A DNA stretch of 64,000 nucleotides from JAMOAD01 sp023621955 (lineage in GTDB: Bacteria > Acidobacteriota > Aminicenantia > JAMOAD01), in contig DAONEM010000001.1 in assembly GCA_035403085.1 (NCBI GenBank), positions 62,001 to 126,000 on the forward strand. The letters are read 5' to 3'. Under the pieces are notes generated by a model, which saw only the letters and a list, made by a program, of their open reading frames with translations, was not told the origin of the DNA and did no database searches. Shown here one piece after another: positions 16,563 through 25,627 of the stretch; positions within the stretch are counted from its first letter, which is position 1, and every line of letters begins with the position of its first letter. The position numbers and the translations under genes are program-made.

Positions 16563-17497
16563 TTAAAGCAGCGGTTATCGGTGTCGGACACCTCGGGTAC
16601 CATCATACCCGCATCCTGAAGTCCCTCCCTCAGGTCAACCTTGTGGGGATTGTGGATACGAACCCCGAACGGGCCAAAGAGGTAGGGGAGGAGTTTTCGG
16701 TCCCTTACTTTCACGACTACAAAGAGCTGCTCTCCAAGGCCGACGCCTTCGTCATAGCCTCTCCCACGACAGCCCATTTCGAGATCACCACCCATCTGAT
16801 GGAGAGGGAAAAGCACATTCTCGTGGAAAAGCCTGTCACTGCGACCCTGGAAGAGGGCGAAAAGCTGCGCGTCCTGGCGAAGGATTACCCGAAGGTCCTC
16901 ACCGTCGGCCATATCGAGAGGTTCAACCCCGCCCTCAAGGCCTTGGGGAAGAATCTGGAGAGCCCCTTTTACTTCATCTCCGAACGGCTCGGACGTTTCT
17001 CGAACCGGGCTCTCGACGTGGATGTGGTCAAAGACCTGATGATCCATGATCTAGACATCATCTTCACCCTTGCGGGTCGGGAGATTGCGGAGATTCGGGC
17101 CGTGGGAATCCCTGTGGTCACGGACAAGACAGACATCGCCAACGTTGTGGTGGAGTTCAAAAACGGATCCGTGGCTAACCTGACCGCAAGCCGAGTCTCC
17201 ATGGAAAAGGTCCGCAAGGTCCGGGTCTTCCAGAGGAACAGCTACTTTAACCTGGACTACACGATTCAAGAGGTCTTTCTGACGAGGGTCTTCCAGCAGG
17301 ATCTCAAGCGGATAGTAATCCCCGTGGACAAGGCGGAACCCTTGAGCCTTGAACTGACAAACTTTATCAAGGCTGTCGCCGGCGAGGAGGAGACCGAGGT
17401 GAAACTCGATCAAGCTCTCTTCGCCGTTGAACAGGCCGACATGATTTCCCGGATGATCAATGAACAGACTCACTCGCTTTTTCACTCAAAAGGTTGA
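16559..17497 (+). CDS. Gfo/Idh/MocA-family oxidoreductase (GnnA-like position)
   Basis: NAD(P)-dependent sugar oxidoreductase of 312 residues. The Rossmann motif is AVIGVGHLGYHH near the N-terminus, and HILVEKPVT carries the EKP lysine. The C-terminal domain includes IHDLDIIF, matching the family HxxD. It overlaps lpxI as ATGA, so it belongs to the lipid A block. In Acidithiobacillus and Leptospira a Gfo/Idh/MocA enzyme, GnnA, oxidises UDP-GlcNAc at C3 so that GnnB can aminate it for LpxA; the position here suggests the same role. No GnnB aminotransferase is visible, so this stays inference. Confidence 0.88.
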   Translation: MIKAAVIGVGHLGYHHTRILKSLPQVNLVGIVDTNPERAKEVGEEFSVPYFHDYKELLSKADAFVIASPTTAHFEITTHLMEREKHILVEKPVTATLEEGEKLRVLAKDYPKVLTVGHIERFNPALKALGKNLESPFYFISERLGRFSNRALDVDVVKDLMIHDLDIIFTLAGREIAEIRAVGIPVVTDKTDIANVVVEFKNGSVANLTASRVSMEKVRKVRVFQRNSYFNLDYTIQEVFLTRVFQQDLKRIVIPVDKAEPLSLELTNFIKAVAGEEETEVKLDQALFAVEQADMISRMINEQTHSLFHSKG

Positions 17498-18548
17498 AGA
17501 GGGGAGGATCTGCGGTTACTCTTTAGCCCTTTACAAGAAAGGACAGCCGGAACTCCTCCTCGCCGATGGACATAGAACCCTTGAACCGGAGCCTCTCCCG
17601 GTTCTTCCGGAGACGCTCTTCGATTTAGCCTCCCTTACAAAGCCTTTAGCTACCGCCTACGTGGCCGCCTGGGCCGTTCAGGAGGGGCTGATCTCCTTGA
17701 CGACCCCCCTCTCAGCTTTCTTTCCCGCTCTTGAGGAGGAGAAGAAGAGGATCACGCTCCTTCAGCTCCTCTGCCACTCCAGCGGAGTGACCCCCTGGAA
17801 GCCTCTCTACGCGTGGACCAAGGAATTCCCCGGGATGGTCGAAGAGACGTTAAGAACTCCTCTTGACGCCATACCGGGAACCCAAGTCTTCTACAGTTGC
17901 CTCAACTACATTCTCGTGAAGGCGATTCTGGAGAAGGTGACCCAGAAAAACCTTCCGGAGCTCTTCAAGCACCTCTTCCTCGACCGTCTCAACCTTACGG
18001 AACCTCTCTTCTGCCCGCCCCAGGAGTTGCAGAGGCGGACCTCGGCGACCGAGAGGGGGAACCTCTACGAACAGGGTCTTGCCATGACCCTCTACAAGAG
18101 AGAGATCCCCAAACGGGAGGGGATCACCTGGGGAGTCGTTCACGACGGGAACTCCTATTTCGCAGGGGGCACAGCCGGAAACTCCGGACTCTTCGGTTCC
18201 GCCGAAGGGGTCTGCCGGTTGGGGCTGGAGTTTCTCCCTTCCACGGCAACCCTCTTGAAACCGGAGACGCTCCGTCTCTTCACCACGAACTTCACCCCCT
18301 TCTCTAAGGTCCACCGTTCCGTCGGCTTCATTCTCAAGAGCTCCCAACCGGTCCCCCTCTCTCCCGAGCTTCCGCCAACCAGCTTCTTCCACCTGGGGTT
18401 CACAGGAACCTCGGTGACTCTCGACCCGGAACACGAACAGGTTCTGGCGGTTCTCATGAACCGGGTTCACCCCACCGTACGAGAGCCTTCGACCACGGAT
18501 ATCCTCAAGAGGGCCCAATCCCTTCTCTGGCCGCCGGACAATGTTTAA
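17460..18548 (+). CDS. Serine hydrolase, beta-lactamase/class C fold
   Basis: Esterase- or penicillin-binding-like protein of 362 residues. Visible are ASLTKP with the SxxK nucleophile (S58, K61), a YSCLNYILVK segment with the Tyr-x-Asn-like region (about 145), and a C-terminal HLGFTGTSV matching the family GxTG region. No signal peptide is evident, unlike true beta-lactamases. The start overlaps the preceding gene by 38 nt and has only a weak ribosome site, so the exact start is uncertain. A role in peptidoglycan fragment or ester hydrolysis is possible. The neighbours are envelope genes. Confidence 0.82.
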   Translation: MNRLTRFFTQKVEEGRICGYSLALYKKGQPELLLADGHRTLEPEPLPVLPETLFDLASLTKPLATAYVAAWAVQEGLISLTTPLSAFFPALEEEKKRITLLQLLCHSSGVTPWKPLYAWTKEFPGMVEETLRTPLDAIPGTQVFYSCLNYILVKAILEKVTQKNLPELFKHLFLDRLNLTEPLFCPPQELQRRTSATERGNLYEQGLAMTLYKREIPKREGITWGVVHDGNSYFAGGTAGNSGLFGSAEGVCRLGLEFLPSTATLLKPETLRLFTTNFTPFSKVHRSVGFILKSSQPVPLSPELPPTSFFHLGFTGTSVTLDPEHEQVLAVLMNRVHPTVREPSTTDILKRAQSLLWPPDNV

Positions 18549-19701
18549 GCTCCAGCCAGAGCCCAGGAGGACGACCCTTTCCCTTCTGGGTTCTTTCCTC
18601 TTTCACGGTCTTCTCTTTACCTTTCTCATCCTTTGGAAACCGGAGGTCTCCCAGATCTTTCAGGAGGAAAAGCCGAAGACCGTCTACCTGGCCAAGAGGG
18701 TCCCCAGTCTGAAGGTTCCTCTGCCCACCCCGACCCGCAGACTCATCCCCAAGGCTCCCATACCCAAGAGCGAGCCACCGCTTCAGAAGGCTCCCGAGAG
18801 AAAGGAAGAGGCTAAGGTCGTTAAGAAAGACCCTCCCGCCGAGAAGAAGGCTCTCAAGATTCCCAAAGTGGAGGTCTTTCCCCGCAAGGCACAGCCGAAA
18901 CCTCCGCCTGAGATCGTCGAGGCTCCCAAGGCGAAGCCTCCCGAACAGCCTCCTCCAATTCCTAAAACCCTTCCCAAGGCTGAAGTGAAGCAGCCTCCAC
19001 AGAATCCGCCTCTTGGGAAGGTTCAGCCTCCTCCTCCACAGCGTCCCCTCCCTCCCAAGGGGGAGAATCCTCAGCCCTTCACGGGGATGAAGGGAATCCT
19101 CGTCCCGGACGACGCGCGCCCAGGGAAGGGAAACGGCACTGAGGGAAAACCCGCCGGACCGATCAAGGGCCTGAGCGACAAGGCTCCGGGAGAAGAGGGA
19201 AGGGGAGGAACCTTCGGCCTGAAAGGATTGACCCTACTTCCTCCCAGACCAGGGACGCCCAAAGAGGGTGCCTTGCGCCTTCCCTACGGGGGGAAAAACG
19301 TCTACGGTTTTGGAAAGAACGGTGGTTGGGGCGGTGGAGGGGATGGTTGGAAAAACTACTCCGGTGCCATCGCCGTCGACAGCCACGGGATCAACTTGGA
19401 CCCCTGGGTCTTAGAGGTTGTTCGAAAGATCAAGAGGAATTGGTTTGTCCCCCAGGCGGCCCTGGTGGGTTTGCAGGATTACAACTGCTTCTACGTTGTC
19501 TTTAGAAGGAACGGAACCCTTCAGGTCTTCCAGCTGCTCCGAGGCTCCAAGATCGTCTCTTTCAACCAATCTTCTCAAAACGCCATCTCCTCTTCCATCC
19601 GGTTTCCTGTCTTTCCCTCCTACTACCCCTTCGAGGATGTGAAAGCCAGGGTCTCCTTCTACTACAACCTCTCTCCCGAAGAGGGTTCCCAAGAGGAGTG
19701 A
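18541..19701 (+). CDS. TonB/TolA-like proline-rich periplasm-spanning protein
   Basis: Protein of 386 residues shaped like TonB. It has one N-terminal membrane anchor (about 13-32, LLGSFLFHGLLFTFLILW) and a long Pro/Lys/Glu-rich stretch (about 40-190). A Gly-rich segment with GGWGGGGDGW precedes a C-terminal domain starting DPWVLEVVRKIKRNWFVP, which matches the TonB/TolA C-terminal box. Such proteins couple inner-membrane energy to outer-membrane receptors. No ExbB/ExbD genes are in the window. The ATG overlaps the hydrolase stop by 8 nt. The residual alternative is a structural periplasmic linker. Confidence 0.8.
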   Translation: MFKLQPEPRRTTLSLLGSFLFHGLLFTFLILWKPEVSQIFQEEKPKTVYLAKRVPSLKVPLPTPTRRLIPKAPIPKSEPPLQKAPERKEEAKVVKKDPPAEKKALKIPKVEVFPRKAQPKPPPEIVEAPKAKPPEQPPPIPKTLPKAEVKQPPQNPPLGKVQPPPPQRPLPPKGENPQPFTGMKGILVPDDARPGKGNGTEGKPAGPIKGLSDKAPGEEGRGGTFGLKGLTLLPPRPGTPKEGALRLPYGGKNVYGFGKNGGWGGGGDGWKNYSGAIAVDSHGINLDPWVLEVVRKIKRNWFVPQAALVGLQDYNCFYVVFRRNGTLQVFQLLRGSKIVSFNQSSQNAISSSIRFPVFPSYYPFEDVKARVSFYYNLSPEEGSQEE

Positions 19702-19703
19702 GG

Positions 19704-20867
19704 ATGAGGGGAAACGTCTCAGCCTTGGCCAAAGGGGGAGAGGGACTCGTCCGTGTTCAGGGGGAGACCCACTTCGTTTACGGGGCTCTTCCTGGCGAGG
19801 AGGTGGAGTTTTCCCCAGGGGAGAAGAGAAGAGGTGTTTACCACAGCTCCCTGGTAGAGGTCATCACCCCCGTTCCCGGCCGTCGTACCCCTCCCTGTCG
19901 GTTGGCGGGGCGGTGTGGGGGGTGCAACCTCCAACACGCTCAAGAGGGTTTGCAGATGAAGCTGAAGGGGGAGATTCTCCTGGGAAACCTCGCCCGAATT
20001 GGCCGGTGGAAACCCTTCATCCCCTTGGAACATTACCCCTCTCCCTCCGCCTTCGGTTATCGCACCAGAACACTCCTGCGCGTGAGAAAGGAACAGGCGG
20101 GCTACTACGAGAGGATGAGCCATACCCTCGTGGAAGCGACGGAGTGCCCCCTTCTCCCTGAAGCCTCCCGGGAGTATCTTCGTTCCCTTTCGCTCAAGGG
20201 ACTTGCCGACGGGACCCTCGCCCTTCTCTCCAACGGGCGGGAGTGCTCCGCCTCTTTCCAAGAGGAGGGAACCGATCTCTGGAAACCTCTTGACGGGAGC
20301 GGCGAGATCGAGTTCCTCGTGGGTCCCTACAGATACCTTTACCGTCCTTGCAACTTCATTCAATCCAACCTCTCTCAGCTCGCCACCATGGTCGGCCTGG
20401 TTGATGAGGAGCTGGCTGGTCTCTCCTTCCCTTCGGGAGGGGAGCTTTTCGCGGGAACCGGTTTCTTCACCCTTCCTCTCGCCTCCAAGTGCAAGGGGCT
20501 CCTCTGCTGGGAGGAGGATCGGGAGAATGTCCTCTCCTTAAAGAAGAACCTCCGCCGAAACGGCCTGGAGGGGGTGGAGGTTCTTCGGCAAAACCTCTAC
20601 TCCCAGGGGGTGGATTTGCCTGCAAAGGAGCTTTATTTGGCAGATCCTCCTCGAAGCGGCCTTGGAGAAGACCTTGTGAACATGCTTCTGAAGGCCAAGC
20701 CCAAGCGGCTGATTCTCTTCTCCTGCGATTCTGCCTCTCTGGCCCGGGACCTGGTCCCTCTTCTCAGGGGGGGGTACGTCCCCCAGCGGTTGGCCCTGGT
20801 TGATAACTTCCCCCAAACCGACCATGGGGAGAGTTTCCTCTCCTTGGCCTATCCGGAGGGCCGTTGA
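19704..20867 (+). CDS. RNA (uracil-5-)-methyltransferase, RlmD/RumA family with Fe-S cluster
   Basis: Predicted SAM-dependent m5U methyltransferase of 387 residues acting on 23S rRNA or tRNA. An N-terminal TRAM-like region precedes the [4Fe-4S] cysteines C65, C71, C74 and C148 (PCRLAGRCGGCNLQH and TECPLLP). The catalytic domain has ADPPRSGLG, the nucleophile Cys in LFSCDSASLARDL, and DNFPQTDHGESF with the catalytic Glu. The start is the ATG behind AGGAG; a GTG two codons earlier overlaps the previous stop. Whether the target is U1939/U747 or U54 cannot be decided by eye. Confidence 0.88.
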   Translation: MRGNVSALAKGGEGLVRVQGETHFVYGALPGEEVEFSPGEKRRGVYHSSLVEVITPVPGRRTPPCRLAGRCGGCNLQHAQEGLQMKLKGEILLGNLARIGRWKPFIPLEHYPSPSAFGYRTRTLLRVRKEQAGYYERMSHTLVEATECPLLPEASREYLRSLSLKGLADGTLALLSNGRECSASFQEEGTDLWKPLDGSGEIEFLVGPYRYLYRPCNFIQSNLSQLATMVGLVDEELAGLSFPSGGELFAGTGFFTLPLASKCKGLLCWEEDRENVLSLKKNLRRNGLEGVEVLRQNLYSQGVDLPAKELYLADPPRSGLGEDLVNMLLKAKPKRLILFSCDSASLARDLVPLLRGGYVPQRLALVDNFPQTDHGESFLSLAYPEGR

Positions 20868-20954
20868 AACTCTCGACGCTCCCTCCCTGCGCTTTCCGGA
20901 AGTTTCCCTGGAATCTGTCGCTTTCTTTCCCCGGAGAAGGGTGAGGCCGTGGCG

Positions 20955-22688
20955 ATGGTTAAAATACTTCTTTCCTGCGTAGGGAAGTACCGAAGGCCCG
21001 TGGTTCTAACCCCTCTCTTTATCGCCGGAGAGGTGCTCATGGAGATTCTGATCCCCTTCATCATGGCGGGGATCATCGACAAGGGAATCCTGGGGGGAGG
21101 GGGGATCGGGTACACACTGAAGATGGGAGTGCTTCTGACGGTGATCACTGTCGTTTCTCTCGTCTTTGGAGCCTTGGCCGGAAAATTCGCGGCAAGAGGG
21201 AGCGCCGGATTCGCCAAAAACCTACGCAACCTGCTCTTCGCAAAGATCCAGGAGTTCTCCTTTGCCAACGTCGATAAGTATTCGACCGCCTCCCTGGTGA
21301 CACGGCTCACCACGGACGTGACAAACACTCAAAACGCCTTCATGATCATCATCCGTATCGCCGTCAGGGCTCCCCTCATGCTTGTGGGGGCCTTCTTCAT
21401 GGCCTTCACACTCAACCGCTCCCTCTCAACGATCTTTCTCGTGGCGGTCCCGCTCTTGGGGGTCTCCCTCTATGGCATTGCCGCCGGAGCCCACCCCAGG
21501 TTCAAGGAGATGCTCCGCCGCTACGACCGTATGAACGCCGCCGTCCAGGAGAACCTCATCGGTGTTCGGACCGTCAAGGCCTATGTCCGGGAAGATTACG
21601 AAAGGGAGAAGTTCAACGGAAGCGCCGACGCCGTGAGGGAGGCGCAACTCTCGGCGGAGAAGTTGGTAATCCTGAACATGCCGATCATGCAACTCTGTAT
21701 GTACCTCTGCATCGTTGCCGTCCTCTGGTTCGGAGGGAGGTTGGTGATCGGCCATAGCATGGAGATCGGCCAGTTGGCCGGTTTCATCACCTATGTCGTT
21801 CAGATTCTCATCTCCCTCATGGTCATCTCCTTTGTGCTGATCGTGTCGGTGATCTCCCGAGCCTCGGTCGTCCGGATTCTCGAGATCTTGCAAGAGAGCC
21901 CGGATATCCGGGACGACACTGCCGATCAGAGCCTCAGCCCTGAGGATGGTTCCATACTTTTCCGGAACGTCTCCTTCGCCTACGACAAGTCCGGGGAAGG
22001 GATAGCCCTCGAAGGTGTCGATCTGGCCATCCGTTCCGGAGAAACTATCGGGATCATCGGAGGCACCGGCTCGGGGAAATCAACCCTGGTTCAGCTTATC
22101 CCCAGATTCTACGATGTTTGTTGCGGCGAAATCGTCGTCGCAGGGCACAACGTTAAGGAGTACAGGCTTTCCACCCTCCGGGGGTCTGTCGCCATGGTTC
22201 TCCAGAAGAGCGTTCTCTTCTCAGGGACCATTCTGGAGAACCTCCTCTGGGGAAACCCGGCGGCCACGGAGGGAGAGGTTGTGGAAGCCTGCAAAACCGC
22301 TCAGGCCCACGAGTTCATCTCCTCCTTCTCCGAAGGGTACCGGACAAGGCTTGGTCAGGGAGGAGTCAACCTCTCCGGGGGGCAGAAGCAACGCCTCTCT
22401 ATCGCCAGAGCCCTGCTGAAAAAACCGAAAATCCTCATCCTGGACGATTCCACCAGCGCCGTGGATACCGCTACGGACAGCAGGATTCGGTCGGGTCTGA
22501 AAGAGGAAAGGTTCGGTGTCATGACGAAGCTGATCGTTTCCCAAAGGATCTCTTCCATCGCCGACGCCGATCGGATCGTTGTTCTGGAGAACGGGAAGGT
22601 CAACGGGTTCGACACCCACCAAGGGCTCCTCAAGAGCAACGCTATCTACCGGGAAGTCTACGAATCTCAAAGGAAGGGTGCTAACTGA
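20955..22688 (+). CDS. ABC exporter half, degenerate ATP site subunit
   Basis: Half-transporter of about 577 residues: six membrane segments (roughly 15-310) and one ATPase domain. Walker A is GGTGSGKST and the signature LSGGQKQR is intact. Walker B reads ILILDDST with Asp in place of the catalytic Glu, and the H-loop reads VSQR with Gln in place of His. This pattern defines the degenerate-site partner of heterodimeric exporters such as TM287/288 or BmrCD. The substrate is unknown; multidrug or lipid export is usual. The start is the ATG eight bases after GTGAGG, with a GTG two codons upstream as an alternative. Confidence 0.9.
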   Translation: MVKILLSCVGKYRRPVVLTPLFIAGEVLMEILIPFIMAGIIDKGILGGGGIGYTLKMGVLLTVITVVSLVFGALAGKFAARGSAGFAKNLRNLLFAKIQEFSFANVDKYSTASLVTRLTTDVTNTQNAFMIIIRIAVRAPLMLVGAFFMAFTLNRSLSTIFLVAVPLLGVSLYGIAAGAHPRFKEMLRRYDRMNAAVQENLIGVRTVKAYVREDYEREKFNGSADAVREAQLSAEKLVILNMPIMQLCMYLCIVAVLWFGGRLVIGHSMEIGQLAGFITYVVQILISLMVISFVLIVSVISRASVVRILEILQESPDIRDDTADQSLSPEDGSILFRNVSFAYDKSGEGIALEGVDLAIRSGETIGIIGGTGSGKSTLVQLIPRFYDVCCGEIVVAGHNVKEYRLSTLRGSVAMVLQKSVLFSGTILENLLWGNPAATEGEVVEACKTAQAHEFISSFSEGYRTRLGQGGVNLSGGQKQRLSIARALLKKPKILILDDSTSAVDTATDSRIRSGLKEERFGVMTKLIVSQRISSIADADRIVVLENGKVNGFDTHQGLLKSNAIYREVYESQRKGAN

Positions 22689-22689
22689 G

Positions 22690-24585
22690 ATGGCCGGGCC
22701 GAGGGTGGAGAGAAAGCCTAGGGAGAGACCCCGGAACGTTTTCAGGACTCTGAGAAGAATCTTCCGGTACATGGGGACGTCGCGGTTCCTTGTCCTTCTC
22801 GTCTTCGTCGCGGTTCTGCTCAGCTCCTTGGCCGGAATCGCGGGAACTTCCCTGCTCAAGACCGTGGTGGACAACTACGTCACGCCTCTTGCCTCCCACT
22901 ACGACGGCGCCACCATGGCTGACTTCGCGAGGGTTCTGACCTTCATGGTTCTGATCTACCTCTTCGGTTCTCTCTCTACCTATGTCTTCAACAGGGCCAT
23001 GGTCTCCCTCGCCACGGGAACGCTTTACAGGATCAGAGTCGACCTCTTTCAGAATATGGAGCGCCTTCCTATCGGTTACTTCGACACCCATACCCACGGC
23101 GAAGTGATGAGCCTCTACACCAACGACATCGATGCCATGAGGGAGATGCTGACTCAGAGTGTCACCAACTTCATCTCCTCGGCGATCACCGTCGTCGGAA
23201 TCTTCTCCATGATGGTCTATTACAGCTGGCAGTTGACCCTTCTCGTCCTGGTGACTCTGGGGCTCATGGGAAAAATCGTCGGTAAGATCGGTACCAAAAG
23301 TGCGGTTCACTTCTCCCTTCAGCAGAGGAGGTTGGGAAAGGTGAACGGGTATATCGAGGAGATGGTCGAAGGGGGGCGTGAGATCAAGGCCTTCGGCCAA
23401 GAGGAGAGCGTCAAGGCTAGCTTCGCCAAACTCAACGAGGAACTCTGCGGATCGGCGGAGAAGGCCAACACCTATGCCAACATTCTCATGCCCATCATGG
23501 CCAACCTCGGCAACATCCATTACGCCGTCACCGCCGTGGCGGGCGGAGTCCTCGCTATCCAGGGGGCGCTCTCCCTTGGAACGGTGGTGGCCTTCCTGCA
23601 GTTTACCCGTGGCTTTTTCCACCCAATCGCCCATATCTCCCAGCAGTTCAACGCCCTTCTGACGGCCTTGGCGGGTGCGGAAAGGATCTTTTCGCTCATC
23701 GACGAGAGACCCGAAGAGGATGAAGGCTACGTGACTCTCGTCAATGCCAGAATCGACCGGCAGGGGAGTATCACAGAGAGCGAGAAGAGAACAGGGCTTT
23801 GGGCGTGGAAGCACCCCCACCGGGCCGATGGTACCGTCACATACACTCAGCTGCGGGGACAGGTCGAATTCATAGATGTCTCCTTCGGGTACAGGGAGGG
23901 CCAGAGGGTTCTCAAAGAGGTCTCCCTAGTTGCGAAGCCTGGGCAGAAGATCGCCTTGGTCGGTTCCACCGGCGCCGGGAAGACCACCGTCACCAACCTG
24001 CTCAACCGTTTCTACGACCTTCCGGACGGAAAGATCCGTTACGATGGGATCAACATCCGGAAGATTCGCAAGGCCGATCTGCGCCGCTCCTTGGCCATGG
24101 TTCTCCAGGATACCCACCTCTTCACGGGAACGGTCATGGAGAACATTCGCTACGGCAGGCTGGAGGCCACCGATGAAGAGGTCCTTGTGGCGGCGAAACT
24201 GGCCAATGCGGACTCCTTTATCCGGCACCTTCCCCAAGGCTACCAAACCATGGTGACCTCCGACGGGGCCAACCTCTCCCAGGGACAGCGGCAACTTCTT
24301 GCCATCGCCAGGGCCGCCGTGGCGGACCCGCCGGTCTTGATCCTCGACGAGGCGACCTCCTCCATCGACACCCGAACCGAAGGGCTGATCGAACAGGGCA
24401 TGGACGGCCTGATGGAGGGCCGAACGGTCTTCGTCATCGCCCACAGGCTTTCGACGGTCAGAAACGCCGACGCCATCCTCGTTCTCGAAGAGGGGAGAAT
24501 CATCGAAAGGGGAAGTCACGAAGAGTTGATCGCCCAGAAGGGGAGATACTTCAGGCTCTGTACAGGACTCTTTGAGCTCGATTAA
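22690..24585 (+). CDS. ABC exporter half, catalytically competent subunit
   Basis: Partner half-transporter of 631 residues. It has six membrane segments, then an insertion (about 355-395, including GLWAWKHPHRADGTVTY) before the ATPase domain. Walker A is GSTGAGKTT, Walker B LILDEATS has the catalytic Glu, and VIAHRLST has the H-loop His. Its signature is the variant LSQGQRQL. Together with the partner's intact LSGGQ, this predicts one active and one degenerate ATP site in the heterodimer. It begins 1 nt after the first half's stop and ends overlapping the convergent epimerase stop. Confidence 0.92.
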   Translation: MAGPRVERKPRERPRNVFRTLRRIFRYMGTSRFLVLLVFVAVLLSSLAGIAGTSLLKTVVDNYVTPLASHYDGATMADFARVLTFMVLIYLFGSLSTYVFNRAMVSLATGTLYRIRVDLFQNMERLPIGYFDTHTHGEVMSLYTNDIDAMREMLTQSVTNFISSAITVVGIFSMMVYYSWQLTLLVLVTLGLMGKIVGKIGTKSAVHFSLQQRRLGKVNGYIEEMVEGGREIKAFGQEESVKASFAKLNEELCGSAEKANTYANILMPIMANLGNIHYAVTAVAGGVLAIQGALSLGTVVAFLQFTRGFFHPIAHISQQFNALLTALAGAERIFSLIDERPEEDEGYVTLVNARIDRQGSITESEKRTGLWAWKHPHRADGTVTYTQLRGQVEFIDVSFGYREGQRVLKEVSLVAKPGQKIALVGSTGAGKTTVTNLLNRFYDLPDGKIRYDGINIRKIRKADLRRSLAMVLQDTHLFTGTVMENIRYGRLEATDEEVLVAAKLANADSFIRHLPQGYQTMVTSDGANLSQGQRQLLAIARAAVADPPVLILDEATSSIDTRTEGLIEQGMDGLMEGRTVFVIAHRLSTVRNADAILVLEEGRIIERGSHEELIAQKGRYFRLCTGLFELD

Positions 24586-25505
24586 ACTTGCTTCTGGAGG
24601 CGCCAATAGTCGAGGGTGTCTTCCAGAGTCTTCTGGAGGGGAACCGAGGGGTTCCAGCCGCACTCCTCTGTGATCCTTTCGCGGCTTCCTTCGAGACGCG
24701 GGATGTCGTTGGGCCTGAACTTCTCGGCCTTGGAGGTGAAGCGGATATCCCTTCTAGCCAAGGAGAGGAGCCTACCGAGCAGATCGGCGATTCTAAGGGA
24801 GTTTCCGCTGCAGACATTGTAAACCCGGCCGGGTGTCCCCTTGGAGACAACCAGGTCCAAGGCCCGGACAACGTCACGAACGTCCGAGAAGTCCCTGCGG
24901 GCCTCCAGGTTTCCTACCTCCAGGGTAGGGGAGACCTCCCCCCTCTCGATAGCGGCGATTCTCTTGGCGAAGGAGGGAACGACAAAGACCGGGCTCTGGC
25001 CCGGACCGGTGAAGTTGAAGGCCCGGATCAGGAAGACCGGTAGATGGAAGTTCCTGTGGTAGAAGAGGGCGCTCTCTTCGGCCTGGAACTTGGAGAAGGC
25101 GTAGGGGTTCAGGGGGCGCGGCACGAGCTCTTCCCGGAGAGGAAAGGTCCGCCTCCGCCCATAGACCTCGGCGCTTCCCATAAGGAGCAGCTTCGGTGGG
25201 TTCTCTCTTTGCCGCATCCATTCGAGCAGACGGAGAGTCACCGTAAAGTTGTTCTCCAGAGTCTCTCCGGGCGCCTTCCAGGAGTTGCCTACTGAAGTGG
25301 ATGCGGCTAGGTGGAAGAGGACATCCGGATTGATCTTCTCAAGCAAGGGAAAGAACCACTCCCTGTTGGAGAGATCTCCGGGGAAGATCCGGGGGTCACC
25401 ACTCTTGGCCAGATCCGCTCCCCAAACCTCCACCCCTTGGGACTCTAAATGGAACTTCAGGTGGCGTCCGGCGAATCCGCAAATCCCGGTGATAAAAGCC
25501 CTCAT
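24582..25505 (-). CDS. NAD-dependent epimerase/dehydratase, GDP-4-keto-6-deoxymannose reductase-like
   Basis: Short-chain dehydrogenase-type nucleotide-sugar enzyme of 307 residues. It shows the N-terminal ITGICGFAGRHL dinucleotide motif, LFHLAAST, the serine in LLMGSAEVYG, and catalytic Tyr-Lys in NPYAFSKFQAE. The pattern, including RDFSDVRDVVRAL, most resembles GDP-4-keto-6-deoxy-D-mannose reductase or GDP-mannose dehydratase, which supply deoxyhexoses for surface glycans. The stop codon shares bases with the convergent ABC gene. The exact nucleotide-sugar is uncertain. Confidence 0.85.
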   Translation of the reverse strand: MRAFITGICGFAGRHLKFHLESQGVEVWGADLAKSGDPRIFPGDLSNREWFFPLLEKINPDVLFHLAASTSVGNSWKAPGETLENNFTVTLRLLEWMRQRENPPKLLLMGSAEVYGRRRTFPLREELVPRPLNPYAFSKFQAEESALFYHRNFHLPVFLIRAFNFTGPGQSPVFVVPSFAKRIAAIERGEVSPTLEVGNLEARRDFSDVRDVVRALDLVVSKGTPGRVYNVCSGNSLRIADLLGRLLSLARRDIRFTSKAEKFRPNDIPRLEGSRERITEECGWNPSVPLQKTLEDTLDYWRLQKQV

Positions 25506-25627
25506 CCGTCTCCTCCTCTGAGAATGTTGATTTTAGCCTCTTTCCCCTGGAGGGTCAACCCAAGGATTCCAGGGATTTTTTTTCGGTTTTAAGAAACAAA
25601 AGAGAGACTCCTTTCGTACTCTCTGAC

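Noticed and set aside
22681..23820. Open frame of about 379 codons antisense to the second ABC half
   Set aside because: His/Glu/Gly-rich shadow of the ABC gene with no motif and no promoter.
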